From positions 248,001-312,000 of the forward strand of contig NZ_JAKJSO010000012.1 of NCBI RefSeq assembly GCF_050337045.1: a DNA stretch of 64,000 nucleotides, given 5' to 3'. This DNA is from Photobacterium kagoshimensis (GTDB taxonomy: Bacteria; Pseudomonadota; Gammaproteobacteria; Enterobacterales; Vibrionaceae). The notes below the pieces were generated by a model. It did not search any database and was not told where the DNA came from. It worked only from the letters and a program-made list of their open reading frames with translations. Position numbers and translations under genes: made by a program. Every line of letters begins with the position of its first letter. The stretch's first letter is position 1. Below are positions 35,482 through 43,707 of the stretch, one piece after another.

Positions 35482-36342
35482 CTAGAACAGGTCGCCTACT
35501 GCTGCTTTTAGCTTCTTCATCGCATTTTTTTCTAACTGACGAATACGCTCTGCAGAAACACTGTACTCATCGGCCAGTTCCTGCAAGGTTGTTTTCTCAT
35601 CGTCTAACCAACGCGAACGCACAATATGTTGGCTTCGTTCATCGAGTGTGGCTAATGCATGCGATAAACGGTTATTAGCGTGCGACTCCCAATTATTCTC
35701 TTCATGGCTTAATGCCACATCAGACGCTTTGTCTTCTAGGAAATAAACGGGCGCTGTGTAGCCACTGTTACGATCGTCATCTTCAGCTGGCATTTCAAAT
35801 GTTGGATCTTGCGCAGCTAAACGTGATTCCATCTCACGCACTTCAGAAGCTTCAACACCAAGCTGTTCAGCGACCATGTTGACTTCTGCATTGTTAAACC
35901 AGCCCAAACGCTTTTTCGCTTTGCGCAGATTAAAGAACAATTTACGTTGTGCTTTGGTGGTTGCCACTTTCACAATACGCCAGTTACGTAATACGTATTC
36001 GTGAATTTCAGCCTTAATCCAATGCACAGCAAATGAAACTAATCGAACCCCAACTTCTGGGTTGAAGCGTTTCACGGCTTTCATTAAACCTATATTGCCC
36101 TCTTGCACCAAATCCGCCATAGGTAAACCATAGCCAGAATAACCGCGTGCAATATGAACAACAAAACGCAGGTGCGACATGACGAGTGCTTTCGCTGAAT
36201 CGATATCACCGTCGTAATGCAAACGTTCAGCAAGCTCACGTTCACGCTCAGCGGTCAGCATTGGGTAGCCGTTCACGGTCTGGATATAGCTATCCAAACT
36301 ATCTGCGGAAACCAAAGCCATTGAAGACATCGCTTGTGCCAT
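35482..36342 (-). CDS. rpoH: Heat-shock sigma factor RpoH (sigma-32)
   Basis: A 286-residue sigma factor for heat-shock promoters. Region 2 contains GLPMADLVQEGNIGLMKAVKRF and FAVHWIKAEIHEYVLRNWRIVK; the RpoH box QRKLFFNLR distinguishes it from other sigma-70 types; region 4.2 ends with TLQELADEYSVSAERIRQLEKNAMKKL. The leader can fold into an AU-rich hairpin with the Shine-Dalgarno in its loop (separate entry). It lies 122 bases downstream of ftsX, the conserved ftsYEX-rpoH order. Confidence 0.98.
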   Translation of the reverse strand: MAQAMSSMALVSADSLDSYIQTVNGYPMLTAERERELAERLHYDGDIDSAKALVMSHLRFVVHIARGYSGYGLPMADLVQEGNIGLMKAVKRFNPEVGVRLVSFAVHWIKAEIHEYVLRNWRIVKVATTKAQRKLFFNLRKAKKRLGWFNNAEVNMVAEQLGVEASEVREMESRLAAQDPTFEMPAEDDDRNSGYTAPVYFLEDKASDVALSHEENNWESHANNRLSHALATLDERSQHIVRSRWLDDEKTTLQELADEYSVSAERIRQLEKNAMKKLKAAVGDLF

Positions 36343-36369
36343 GTAAAAAACCTCGTGTGTTTTTTATAC
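36343..36369 (-). promoter_or_regulatory. AU-rich hairpin around the rpoH ribosome site (possible RNA thermometer)
   Basis: The mRNA arms GUAUAAAAAAC and GUUUUUUAC can pair (seven continuous pairs, then a two-base bulge and a further pair or two). The 7-base loop ACACGAG plus the first stem G holds the GAGG ribosome site, and the right arm ends at the start codon. The stem is almost all A-U and so would melt easily. E. coli rpoH is heat-controlled at translation, but through a different structure. Confidence 0.5.
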
Positions 36370-36464
36370 GAATGAAAAGTTACTTGAACCGCCTATAATG
36401 CCTAAAAAGACACCCTGGTTGCAAGCAAGCTGGGTAAACTACACCAATTATTGACAAAAAAATG

Positions 36465-37391
36465 TCAGACAGGTTCAATTTCTTTCAAATGACGCCCTGC
36501 CGATAGGTGCGCAGCCCCTAAGCCAAGAAACGCTGCCACCATCAATAATATAATGGTTTCATCCCAACTTAAGCCTACTAAACGATAGCTGCTTTCGTAT
36601 AAACCTGCCAAAGTTGCCACTGCACTGTCGAGTAATATGGTCACAATCGCGGTAACAACCCATGCACTAATACCGCCAATCAGGCCGTACCAAACACCGG
36701 TATACAGGTAAGGCCGTAAGATATATTGATCGGTAGCCCCCACCAATTTCATCACTTGAATTTCGTCTTTTTGATTCAGTACTTGCAAACGTAAGGTGTT
36801 ACCCACAATCAAGAAAACAGCAATTAGCATTAAACCAGACACAATCGTTGCTAAGGTAATCGCCAGTTGTTTAATTGCTGCAAGTCGTTGTAACCAATCA
36901 CTGTCTAATCGCACTTCAGCAATCGCTGATTCAGTACGTAACTTCGCAGCAAGCGCGGTTGCTTGCGCACTACTTTGCCAGTTTTCAGTCGGACGGATCA
37001 CCATCACCGCGGGTAATGGGTTCTCATCTAATAAGCTCAACGCCTGATCAAAGCCTGCATTCTGACGAAATTGCTGTAAGCCTTCATCAGGGGAGATGTA
37101 CTCCACGCTTTCAATTTCAGGCCAGCCACGCAATTCGCCTGCCAGTCGGTTCGCCGTCGGCTCTGCCACGCCCTCTTCGATATAGAGGGTGAGTTGGGTT
37201 GGGCTTTCCCATGCTTGCGCCACTAGGGTGACATTTTTCGCCAACAAATAGAAAGTCGCGGGCAAGGTCAGGGCTAACGCCAGTACTGCAAGCGTTAACA
37301 CATTGCCAAGCGGACGCTTAAATAAATCTTGTAAGGCCGCAACAGCTTGCTGTTTATGAATCGCAAAGAAACCATGTTTATTACGCGCCAC
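36465..37391 (-). CDS. ftsX: Cell division protein FtsX
   Basis: The 308-residue membrane partner of FtsE; the complex controls septal peptidoglycan hydrolases through EnvC. Four membrane helices are visible: one near residues 33-55 and three in the C-terminal half, with a periplasmic loop between. The conserved KLVGATDQYI(L)RPYLYTGVWYGL stretch is present. The start overlaps the ftsE end by 11 bp. Confidence 0.96.
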   Translation of the reverse strand: MARNKHGFFAIHKQQAVAALQDLFKRPLGNVLTLAVLALALTLPATFYLLAKNVTLVAQAWESPTQLTLYIEEGVAEPTANRLAGELRGWPEIESVEYISPDEGLQQFRQNAGFDQALSLLDENPLPAVMVIRPTENWQSSAQATALAAKLRTESAIAEVRLDSDWLQRLAAIKQLAITLATIVSGLMLIAVFLIVGNTLRLQVLNQKDEIQVMKLVGATDQYILRPYLYTGVWYGLIGGISAWVVTAIVTILLDSAVATLAGLYESSYRLVGLSWDETIILLMVAAFLGLGAAHLSAGRHLKEIEPV

Positions 37392-38055
37392 GAGTCAGCT
37401 CCCTTAAACAACCTTGTTGCAAATCAAGTCGACGATAGTTTCGTGAATTTAGCAGCGATGTATCATGGGTTGCCATTAATACACTCACGCCAACTCGGTT
37501 AAATTCTTCAAATAAATCCATCACTTGCTGTGATAGCGCTGCATCGAGATTACCGGTTGGTTCATCAGCTAATAGCAGCATAGGTTTATTCACAACCGCA
37601 CGAGCAATGCCGACGCGCTGTTGTTCACCGCCCGACAGTTGGAGCGGTAGGCAGCGGGCTTTATCCAACAAGCCCACTTTATCTAATGCGGCTGAAACAC
37701 GACGTTTAATATCGGTTTCAGATGCTTGATTGATCCTTAACGGCAAGGCCACATTGTCGTAGACAGTACGATCAAGCAAGAGCTTATGATCTTGGAAAAT
37801 CATACCAATGTTACGACGCAAAAACGGGATATCCTTGTTAGGTAGACGACTAATATCGTAGTCGTTAAAGAAGATCTTACCGTCATTTGGTCGCTCAATG
37901 GCGCAAATCAATTTCAGCAGGGTACTTTTACCAGCCCCTGAATGGCCTGTTAGGAATGCCATATCGCTCTTTTGCAGATGAAAATCTACTTTTTGTAAGG
38001 CAGGACTGCCGCCACCGCCACGATATACTTTACTTACCTGCTGAAATCGAATCAC
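37381..38055 (-). CDS. ftsE: Cell division ATP-binding protein FtsE
   Basis: A 224-residue ABC-type ATPase that drives FtsX. Walker A is GHSGAGKST, the signature is LSGGEQQRVGIARA, and Walker B is LLLADEPTGNLD, followed by the switch His in MATHD. It starts 3 bases after ftsY and overlaps ftsX by 11 bp, so ftsY-ftsE-ftsX form an operon. Confidence 0.97.
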   Translation of the reverse strand: MIRFQQVSKVYRGGGGSPALQKVDFHLQKSDMAFLTGHSGAGKSTLLKLICAIERPNDGKIFFNDYDISRLPNKDIPFLRRNIGMIFQDHKLLLDRTVYDNVALPLRINQASETDIKRRVSAALDKVGLLDKARCLPLQLSGGEQQRVGIARAVVNKPMLLLADEPTGNLDAALSQQVMDLFEEFNRVGVSVLMATHDTSLLNSRNYRRLDLQQGCLRELTRGA

Positions 38056-38058
38056 GAA

Positions 38059-39390
38059 TTAACCCTCGTCACTAAATAGCGCTTCAATAAACTCATCGGC
38101 GGCAAATGGACGTAAATCATCAATGCCTTCACCAATACCAATGTAGCGGATTGGAATGTTAAATTGATCAGCAATGGCGAAAATCACCCCACCTTTTGCC
38201 GTACCATCAAGTTTTGACAATGTAATGCCCGATACCGGTGCTACATCACTAAACAGCTTCGCTTGGCTAATCGCATTTTGGCCAGTGCCCGCATCAACGG
38301 TTAGCATGATTTCATGCGGTGCTTCCGGATCCACTTTCTTCATTACGCGTACAATTTTGCGTAACTCTTCCATTAAGTGGCCTTTGTTCTGCAAACGACC
38401 AGCCGTATCCGCAATCACAACATCGACATTTTTCGCTTTGGCTGATTCAATCGCATCAAAAATCACCGACGCGCTATCCGCGCCAGTATGTTGGGCAACA
38501 ACAGGGACGTTATTACGCTCACCCCACACTTGAAGTTGCTCTACCGCAGCCGCACGGAAAGTATCACCTGCCGCTAGCATGACAGACTTGCCTTCGCGCT
38601 CAAATTGCTTCGCCAGTTTACCGATTGTGGTGGTTTTACCCACACCGTTAACACCGACCATCAAAATAACAAACGGTTTTTTAGTGGTGTCGATCACTAG
38701 CGGTTGTTCCACTTTCGCCAACATCTCACTTAACTCTTCACGAAGTTGGCCGTAGAGCGCTTCACCGTCTTTCAAATCTTTACGGCTGGCACGATCGGTT
38801 AAGTTCTCAATGATTTTAACCGTGGTATCCATACCCACATCGGCAATCAGTAATTGCTCTTCCAGCTCTTCATAGAGCTCATCATCAATTTTCTTACCAC
38901 TGAAAAGATCAAAAAAGCCAGAACCGAAGTTCATTTTAGTTTTCTTTAACCCGCGCATGAGACGCGCAAAAAAGCCCTCACTCTTTGGCTTTTCTTGCTC
39001 ATGCACTTCAGCTTCAGCTGCTTTGGCTGCGGCCTGTGCTTCTGCTTCTTCCGTCGCTTTGGCTACGGCTTGCGCTTCTGCTTCTTCCGCCGCTTTGGCT
39101 ACGGCTTGCGCTTCTGCTTCTTCTGCCGCTTTGGCTGCGGCCTGTGCTTCTGCTTCTTCCGCCGCTTTGGCTGCGGCCTGTGCTTCTGCTTCTTCCGCCG
39201 CTTTGGTTGCGGCCTGTGCTTCTTCCGCCGCTTTTACTGCAGCTTGCGCCTCAGTATCTGCCGCCGTTTGGGTATCCGTTTCTTGGTGCGCAGTTTCGTC
39301 TACAGCGGGTTGTTCAACATGTGATTCTGCTTTTTCTTCAGAACCAAATCCTAGCCACGAAAATAAACCGCGTTTCTTTTTTTCTGCCAT
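38059..39390 (-). CDS. ftsY: Signal recognition particle receptor FtsY
   Basis: The SRP receptor GTPase that docks ribosomes to the translocon. The 443 residues begin with the membrane-binding MAEKKKRGLFSWLGFG, continue with an acidic A domain made of tandem Ala/Glu repeats (about residues 53-128), and end in the NG GTPase domain: GVNGVGKTTTIGKLAKQ, DTFRAAAVEQL, DTAGRLQNK, TLSKLDGTAKGG. The ATG at 39390 has AGGA 8 bases upstream; a TTG two codons earlier is too close to that site. It is divergent from rsmD, as in E. coli. Confidence 0.97.
   Translation of the reverse strand: MAEKKKRGLFSWLGFGSEEKAESHVEQPAVDETAHQETDTQTAADTEAQAAVKAAEEAQAATKAAEEAEAQAAAKAAEEAEAQAAAKAAEEAEAQAVAKAAEEAEAQAVAKATEEAEAQAAAKAAEAEVHEQEKPKSEGFFARLMRGLKKTKMNFGSGFFDLFSGKKIDDELYEELEEQLLIADVGMDTTVKIIENLTDRASRKDLKDGEALYGQLREELSEMLAKVEQPLVIDTTKKPFVILMVGVNGVGKTTTIGKLAKQFEREGKSVMLAAGDTFRAAAVEQLQVWGERNNVPVVAQHTGADSASVIFDAIESAKAKNVDVVIADTAGRLQNKGHLMEELRKIVRVMKKVDPEAPHEIMLTVDAGTGQNAISQAKLFSDVAPVSGITLSKLDGTAKGGVIFAIADQFNIPIRYIGIGEGIDDLRPFAADEFIEALFSDEG
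39007..39234. repeat. 36-bp tandem repeats in ftsY
   Basis: About six imperfect copies of a 36-bp unit encode KAAEEAEAQAAA in the FtsY acidic domain, with small changes (V for A, T for A) and a shortened first copy. In-frame units of this kind can gain or lose copies by slippage. Confidence 0.9.
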
Positions 39391-39590
39391 TGGCAAATCC
39401 TACAGCTTGATTGGTACAATTATCATAATGTCAGCCTGTTGAGTTAAAACTTAACTCATGGCCATTTCGTTCATTTACCCCTGACTCGCAGTGAGAGATA
39501 AGCAAACGAAATAGTCATGGTGTTAATGTGGCTAATTTGCCACCGAAAAACAGGTGTATACTATCATTTTCTGAACGGTCGACGAAATTT

Positions 39591-40193
39591 ATGACGAGAC
39601 ACAAGCAACAATCAGGGCGAAATCAACAAAATAACCGCCAAACAGGATTCGTCAGAATCATCAGCGGCCGCTGGCGTGGACGAAAACTTCCTGTTCATGA
39701 TGTTGAAGGGCTGCGTCCAACGACTGATCGAGTCAAAGAAACGGTTTTTAACTGGTTGGCACAAGACTTATACCAAGCAAAATGTTTAGACCTTTTTGCA
39801 GGTAGTGGCGGCCTTGGGTTTGAAGCGCTCTCGCGTGGAGCTGACAGCCTGACATTATTAGAGCTAGACAGCAAAGCCGCCAACCAAATCAAACAAAACT
39901 TGGCGACGATTGGCGCTGACAATGCCACGCTACACAATACTGATGCGCTGAAATTTTTGGCTCAGCCAGGCACCCCGCACGATGTGGTGTTTATTGATCC
40001 CCCCTTTCGTAAGGATTTGATCGCGAGTGTGATTGAATTACTCGAAACCAATGGCTGGTTAACACCACAAGCCATGATTTATATCGAAACAGAAAAGGAA
40101 CTGGGCGACTTACCGACTCCTGATCATTGGCATCTCCACCGTGAGAAAACCGCAGGTCAAGTCAGCTATCGCTTATTTGAAAGAGAGGAATAA
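39591..40193 (+). CDS. rsmD: 16S rRNA m2G966 methyltransferase
   Basis: Methylates G966 of 16S rRNA. The 200 residues contain GRWRGRKLP near the start, the SAM motif LDLFAGSGGLGFEALSRGA and the catalytic VFIDPPFRK. The frame opens 21 codons earlier, but ATG 39591 gives the family length (E. coli 198). The ribosome site is weak. Stop and the start of the next gene share one base (TAATG), so the two are translationally coupled. Confidence 0.95.
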   Translation: MTRHKQQSGRNQQNNRQTGFVRIISGRWRGRKLPVHDVEGLRPTTDRVKETVFNWLAQDLYQAKCLDLFAGSGGLGFEALSRGADSLTLLELDSKAANQIKQNLATIGADNATLHNTDALKFLAQPGTPHDVVFIDPPFRKDLIASVIELLETNGWLTPQAMIYIETEKELGDLPTPDHWHLHREKTAGQVSYRLFEREE

Positions 40194-40459
40194 TGAAAAC
40201 ATTACTACTGCTGGCTAAAGTAGCAATTGGGTTTGTATGGCTAGTACTCGCCATTAACATTTTTCACCCGTTTCCAGGGGTAACGGCGATTGTGCTGTAT
40301 ATCATGACAGGCTTCTTATTCATGATGCATGGCGTGCAAGCACTGATGTTCATTGGTGCCTTTGGCGATAAAGTCCCGATGAGCAAATGGGAAAAGTGGT
40401 CGATTTTGTTTTTCGGCATTTTTGCTCTACTTGATATTCGTCGCAAGCACATGATGTAA
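40193..40459 (+). CDS. yhhL: DUF1145 membrane protein YhhL
   Basis: An 88-residue protein with three hydrophobic helices and a basic C-terminus (DIRRKHMM). It matches E. coli YhhL in length, sequence pattern (INIFHPFPG, GAFGDKVPMSKWEKWSIL) and position after rsmD. Function is unknown. The start codon overlaps the rsmD stop. Confidence 0.88.
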   Translation: MKTLLLLAKVAIGFVWLVLAINIFHPFPGVTAIVLYIMTGFLFMMHGVQALMFIGAFGDKVPMSKWEKWSILFFGIFALLDIRRKHMM

Positions 40460-40493
40460 CCTCATCACTTACTGGCGCAAAATACCCAGATAC

Positions 40494-40523
40494 AAAAAAG
40501 GCGGCTGATTAGCCGCCTTTTTT
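40494..40523. terminator. Bidirectional terminator after rsmD-yhhL
   Basis: A6, stem GGCGGCT/AGCCGCC with loop GATT, T6. It is shared with convergent yhgN. Confidence 0.94.
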
Positions 40524-40578
40524 CTATTTATCGCCATTTAGCTGCAATTTTGCGTTACTTAACAGCTGTTAGCAGCTA

Positions 40579-41172
40579 TTACACCCCAATCTGCAGGTAT
40601 GAACGAATACCGTCTAAGAACATTTGGGTTGCCATCATGATCAATAACAAGCCCATCAAACGCTCGATAGCTTTTAAGCCTCGCTCACCTAAGATGCGGT
40701 TAAATACTTCATAGAACATCAAGACAATAAACGTCGCGCCCCAGGCTAATAGTACCGACAACGCCCAATCCCAAGTTCGGGTTGGATCTTGATTTGATAG
40801 TAATAGCAATGAGGCCAGCACCGACGGTCCAGCAATCATTGGAATGGCCATTGGCACTAGAAAAGGCTCTTCACCTGCCGCTAGCCCTGTGACACCGCCC
40901 GGTTGCGGGAAGATCATTCTAATGGCAATTAAGAACAGAATAATACCGCCTGAGATGCTCACGGTTTCCGTTGATACGTGCAAGAAAGCCAACATCTGTT
41001 TACCGCCAAATAAAAACAGCAGCAAAATAATCAACGCAAAACACAATTCCCGCACCATAATGAGACGTCGACGTTTCGGCTCAATATGCCGTAGGATCGA
41101 CAACATTACTGGCAGATTACCCAGCGGATCCATGATTAAAAATAACATGACCGCCGCAGATATAATTTCCAC
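40579..41172 (-). CDS. yhgN: MarC family membrane protein YhgN
   Basis: A 197-residue six-span inner-membrane protein of the MarC/NAAT family, the same length as E. coli YhgN. Motifs include LIMDPLGNLP near the start and VPMAIPMIAGPSVLASLLLLS. Despite the name MarC, no drug-resistance role is established; transport of small metabolites is assumed. Confidence 0.92.
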   Translation of the reverse strand: MEIISAAVMLFLIMDPLGNLPVMLSILRHIEPKRRRLIMVRELCFALIILLLFLFGGKQMLAFLHVSTETVSISGGIILFLIAIRMIFPQPGGVTGLAAGEEPFLVPMAIPMIAGPSVLASLLLLSNQDPTRTWDWALSVLLAWGATFIVLMFYEVFNRILGERGLKAIERLMGLLLIMMATQMFLDGIRSYLQIGV

Positions 41173-41324
41173 AGGCAGACCTCAGTTGAGAGTAGTAAGT
41201 ATGTATTAGTAGATATAGGCGTTGTCAGCCGGACGGCTGAAGAAAGCGCGGGAGGAGTATAACAAACGAACAATTAGGAGGCGATTAAAACCACCTCCAT
41301 AAACGTATTTATTCTATTAATTTT

Positions 41325-41567
41325 TTAATGGCTACACATACGATCACGGTTAGCCATAATCTTGTCGCCATCTTGAATAACTTTGCGGCGATCAAGCAAG
41401 AAGGTTAGCAATGCATCAAAGGTTAGATCTTGAAGGCTACATGTATGGAAGCGAACTTCCTCACCATACTGGGTGACTACCGCTTGGCGTAGTGAGGCCA
41501 GCGTAAAGTCTGCACCGTCTTCAAGCAGCATATTAAGGACATTGTGGGCGTGAACAGATTCAGTCAT
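41325..41567 (-). CDS. yecH: YecH family small protein (DUF2492)
   Basis: An 80-residue protein matching E. coli YecH (79): SVHAHNVLNMLLE at the start, EEVRFHTCSLQDLTFDALL in the middle and a C-terminal Cys-His pair (RMCSH). The His and Cys pattern suggests metal binding; the function is unknown. Confidence 0.88.
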   Translation of the reverse strand: MTESVHAHNVLNMLLEDGADFTLASLRQAVVTQYGEEVRFHTCSLQDLTFDALLTFLLDRRKVIQDGDKIMANRDRMCSH

Positions 41568-41676
41568 GTGGGATTCTCAGTAATGATGATAACGAATAGC
41601 ACCATTACAGCATATATTCAGGCTGCGATGTTGACCCAAAACAAATAAGTGCATTTAAAATACACCTTAATCAATT

Positions 41677-42009
41677 CTACTCTGTCTTGATCAATAGCAA
41701 AGGATCACAGCCGCACTGCCAGCACAGTTCAAATTGCGCTTCATTGATCTCATTACATTGTGCGCACTGCCATGCTTGGCCATTTTGGCTCTGTTCATAG
41801 CGTTGTAAAATCGAGCTCGCTTGGGGCATATCAGGCTCATCAACCCACAAACTCACCTCTACCACATCAGCAGGTAGTTCACCTGCCGCTGACGATAAGT
41901 TTTCGCCCGTCAGCTTCACCGCAATATGATCACTTTCCAGCAAACCTTTTAGACAGTGAGCTTCCAAGTTATTAGCGGCTCGATACGCAATCACCCAATG
42001 TACAGACAT
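41677..42009 (-). CDS. DUF2007 protein with C-terminal zinc ribbon
   Basis: A 110-residue protein. Residues 1-70 are a DUF2007 domain (a GlnB-like ferredoxin fold), with YRAANNLEAHCLKGLLES and VEVSLWVDEPDMPQASSIL. Residues 79-102 form a zinc ribbon with two C-x2-C knuckles (CAQC, CWQCGC). The combination suggests a small signalling or binding protein. Partners are unknown. Confidence 0.85.
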   Translation of the reverse strand: MSVHWVIAYRAANNLEAHCLKGLLESDHIAVKLTGENLSSAAGELPADVVEVSLWVDEPDMPQASSILQRYEQSQNGQAWQCAQCNEINEAQFELCWQCGCDPLLLIKTE

Positions 42010-42052
42010 CTATCTACCTTTATCTTTCCGCAAATACACCCAGATAACCTAA

Positions 42053-42685
42053 CTATAGCGGCATCATTAAAGCCGATCCCACAATCAAGGACTGCGCAAG
42101 GTAGTAACTTGTCATGATAGTCGCAGACGCACTGTGATAAGGGCCTTTAAAACGGTCAATGGCTAATATCGTATCAGACACCATGAATATCAAGGCACCA
42201 CCAAACGCGAACATCCCCATTAGACTTTGACTGGTCAACCAAAACTCGCCAGCCGCCCAAGCCATCTGGGTGATCATGCCGATATACAAAGCCACAGGCA
42301 GAGTAAATCGCCCTAATGCAGGGAGTAATAATAAAAAAACAATGATGCCACCACCACAGAGCATAGCGGGTAACCACCACACCATACTGGCACTTAGCTG
42401 ACTCCAAAACGCAATGGAATAAACAATATGGGCAGCAAGGAACCCCGCCAAGCCTTGAATAAAGCGATCACGCGGCAACATCAAGCAAATATCGCCAACC
42501 ACAGAACACAACAAACCAACAAAAATCGCCTGTTGGTAAAAATGTGTCAGGCCGTGCTGCCATAGGGCAAGCATCAATAATCCAATGGTTAATGGTTTAA
42601 AAAGATAAAACTGCCACTTTGGCCCTTTGTAAGCCGCATTAATGTGCAGTAACGCTGAAAACGAAATGGTTAACCAAACCCACAT
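42053..42685 (-). CDS. yhhN: YhhN family membrane protein (lysoplasmalogenase-like)
   Basis: A 210-residue, roughly eight-span protein of the YhhN/TMEM86 family, the same size as E. coli YhhN. Family features include FKPLTIGLLMLAL, GLLCSVVGDICLMLPRDRFIQGLAGFLAAHIVY and MVSDTILAIDRF. Eukaryotic members hydrolyse lysoplasmalogen; bacterial substrate is not settled. yhhL, yhhM and yhhN homologues are all within 5 kb, as in E. coli. Confidence 0.9.
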   Translation of the reverse strand: MWVWLTISFSALLHINAAYKGPKWQFYLFKPLTIGLLMLALWQHGLTHFYQQAIFVGLLCSVVGDICLMLPRDRFIQGLAGFLAAHIVYSIAFWSQLSASMVWWLPAMLCGGGIIVFLLLLPALGRFTLPVALYIGMITQMAWAAGEFWLTSQSLMGMFAFGGALIFMVSDTILAIDRFKGPYHSASATIMTSYYLAQSLIVGSALMMPL

Positions 42686-43466
42686 AACATCACCATTTTT
42701 AATTAGTGCAGCACAGTGTAAAAAGCCAATAATGATTGTCTAGTCACTCATACCGATAACTAGACACCGCTTATAAAACCTAACTTTCCTTATTGCGGCG
42801 CATCACACCCAGATAGATTAGCCTGTTTGCAGCAAAATAACTTATGCAACTCACTCAACCCCTTATATAGCAAGCCACCACTCAGTAAAACCCGCTAAGC
42901 AAACGTTTATCTTTCACTGAATCAAGGAAAGGACAGAAAAAGAATACTCAACGGCCAAAAAAGCAGACTAAAAACCTTGAAAAGGCTTCACACACTTCAA
43001 AAACAACAAATAAAAATAACTCAAAAACAAACACTTGCGTTTGATTTGTTGATTGGGAACGGTTTATTTTAGCGTGAACTTAGATTAGATCCTGCATACA
43101 AAAAATAATGGGCCAGATATCATCGGAAAAGCACTTTAGTTGGCTGATTAATAGATAAATATCCTATTTACAAAAAGGATAGCCTTACGATTCTCTAGCT
43201 TTACATTACAACGATGCCATTAGAGTTACCGAGCCCTAAATTCATCAACAAAATACACACCGTAATAAATAGCATTAATCATGACGATAAAACGTACAAT
43301 CCAAACAAATTAAAACACCCAATAATCAACAACTTAAAGCCAAGAACGGAAGTGTGACATCAATCACTCAAATTTTAACCACATCAAAAATCACACTTAA
43401 ATAACCACCAAAAGCCCAATTCAACACTTTTAAATTGTGTTTTTTACGACAAATTGACATTCAGAC
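42686..43466. other. Gene-free, AT-rich, A/C-biased stretch
   Basis: About 780 bases with no frame of note on either strand and GC near one third, well below the surroundings. On the plus strand A and C dominate over T and G for most of 42841-43440. The only sites I can point to are a CRP-like element at 43353-43368 and a weak inverted repeat GTCTAGT/ACTAGAC at 42738-42765. Part may be leader or small-RNA sequence for the ORF at 43539. Confidence 0.5.
43353..43368. promoter_or_regulatory. Possible CRP site
   Basis: TGTGA-CATCAA-TCACT matches TGTGA-N6-TCACA at nine of ten positions. It lies about 125 bases upstream of the predicted promoter for the small ORF, further than a classical activator position, so it may serve another transcript. 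Confidence 0.5.
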
Positions 43467-43496
43467 TTGCCTAAAGCACAAAAACAATGCTATCTT
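43467..43496 (+). promoter_or_regulatory. Predicted promoter of the 26-residue ORF
   Basis: TTGCCT (43467-43472) and TATCTT (43491-43496) are 18 bp apart, and the -10 is extended by TGC. A perfect TTGACA also occurs at 43454 but has no -10 at the right distance. The leader would be about 35 bases. Confidence 0.4.
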
Positions 43497-43538
43497 TATT
43501 TACAACATATCTTTAGCAGCTAATTAAGGAGCCTACTC

Positions 43539-43619
43539 ATGTTCACTTCCTCTCAAAAACAAGGGCTTATGATGATCGCAGTTGTTGCGGGCCTCATGAC
43601 GCTGCCAATGCTTTACTAA
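43539..43619 (+). CDS. 26-residue small membrane protein
   Basis: An ORF beginning MFTSSQKQGLMM and ending AGLMTLPMLY. A strong AAGGAG site lies 7 bases before the ATG and a textbook terminator starts 16 bases after the stop, so the unit looks like a complete small gene. Residues 9-26 form one hydrophobic helix with five Met, preceded by a short polar N-terminus. I do not recognise it. Coding is supported only by the signals and by the hydrophobic pattern. Confidence 0.65.
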   Translation: MFTSSQKQGLMMIAVVAGLMTLPMLY

Positions 43620-43634
43620 GCAGATAAAAATTCC

Positions 43635-43667
43635 AAAAAAAAGGGCACCCAATGGGTGCCCTTTTTT
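43635..43667. terminator. Terminator after the 26-residue ORF
   Basis: A8, perfect stem GGGCACCC/GGGTGCCC with loop AAT, T6. It is also placed to end the convergent gene at 43708. Confidence 0.95.
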
Positions 43668-43707
43668 CATGTCTAGACTGGTCAAATGAGAACTCAGCAC
43701 TACTCGG

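Noticed and set aside
39007..39234. Regular short repeats that could suggest a CRISPR array
   Set aside because: The units are contiguous with no spacers and encode the FtsY acidic domain in frame.
38957..39442. Three overlapping plus-strand ORFs of repetitive Ala/Ser or Leu/Phe composition
   Set aside because: They are reverse-strand readings of the ftsY Ala/Glu repeat, open only because the 36-bp unit has no stops.
42738..42765. Inverted repeat GTCTAGT/ACTAGAC as a mobile-element end
   Set aside because: Seven bases with a 14-base spacer occur easily by chance; no transposase, target duplication or second copy is seen.
43422..43447. Small-RNA terminator (AACAC/GTGTT followed by T's)
   Set aside because: Only five mostly A-U pairs and a nine-base loop; too weak to support a transcript end.
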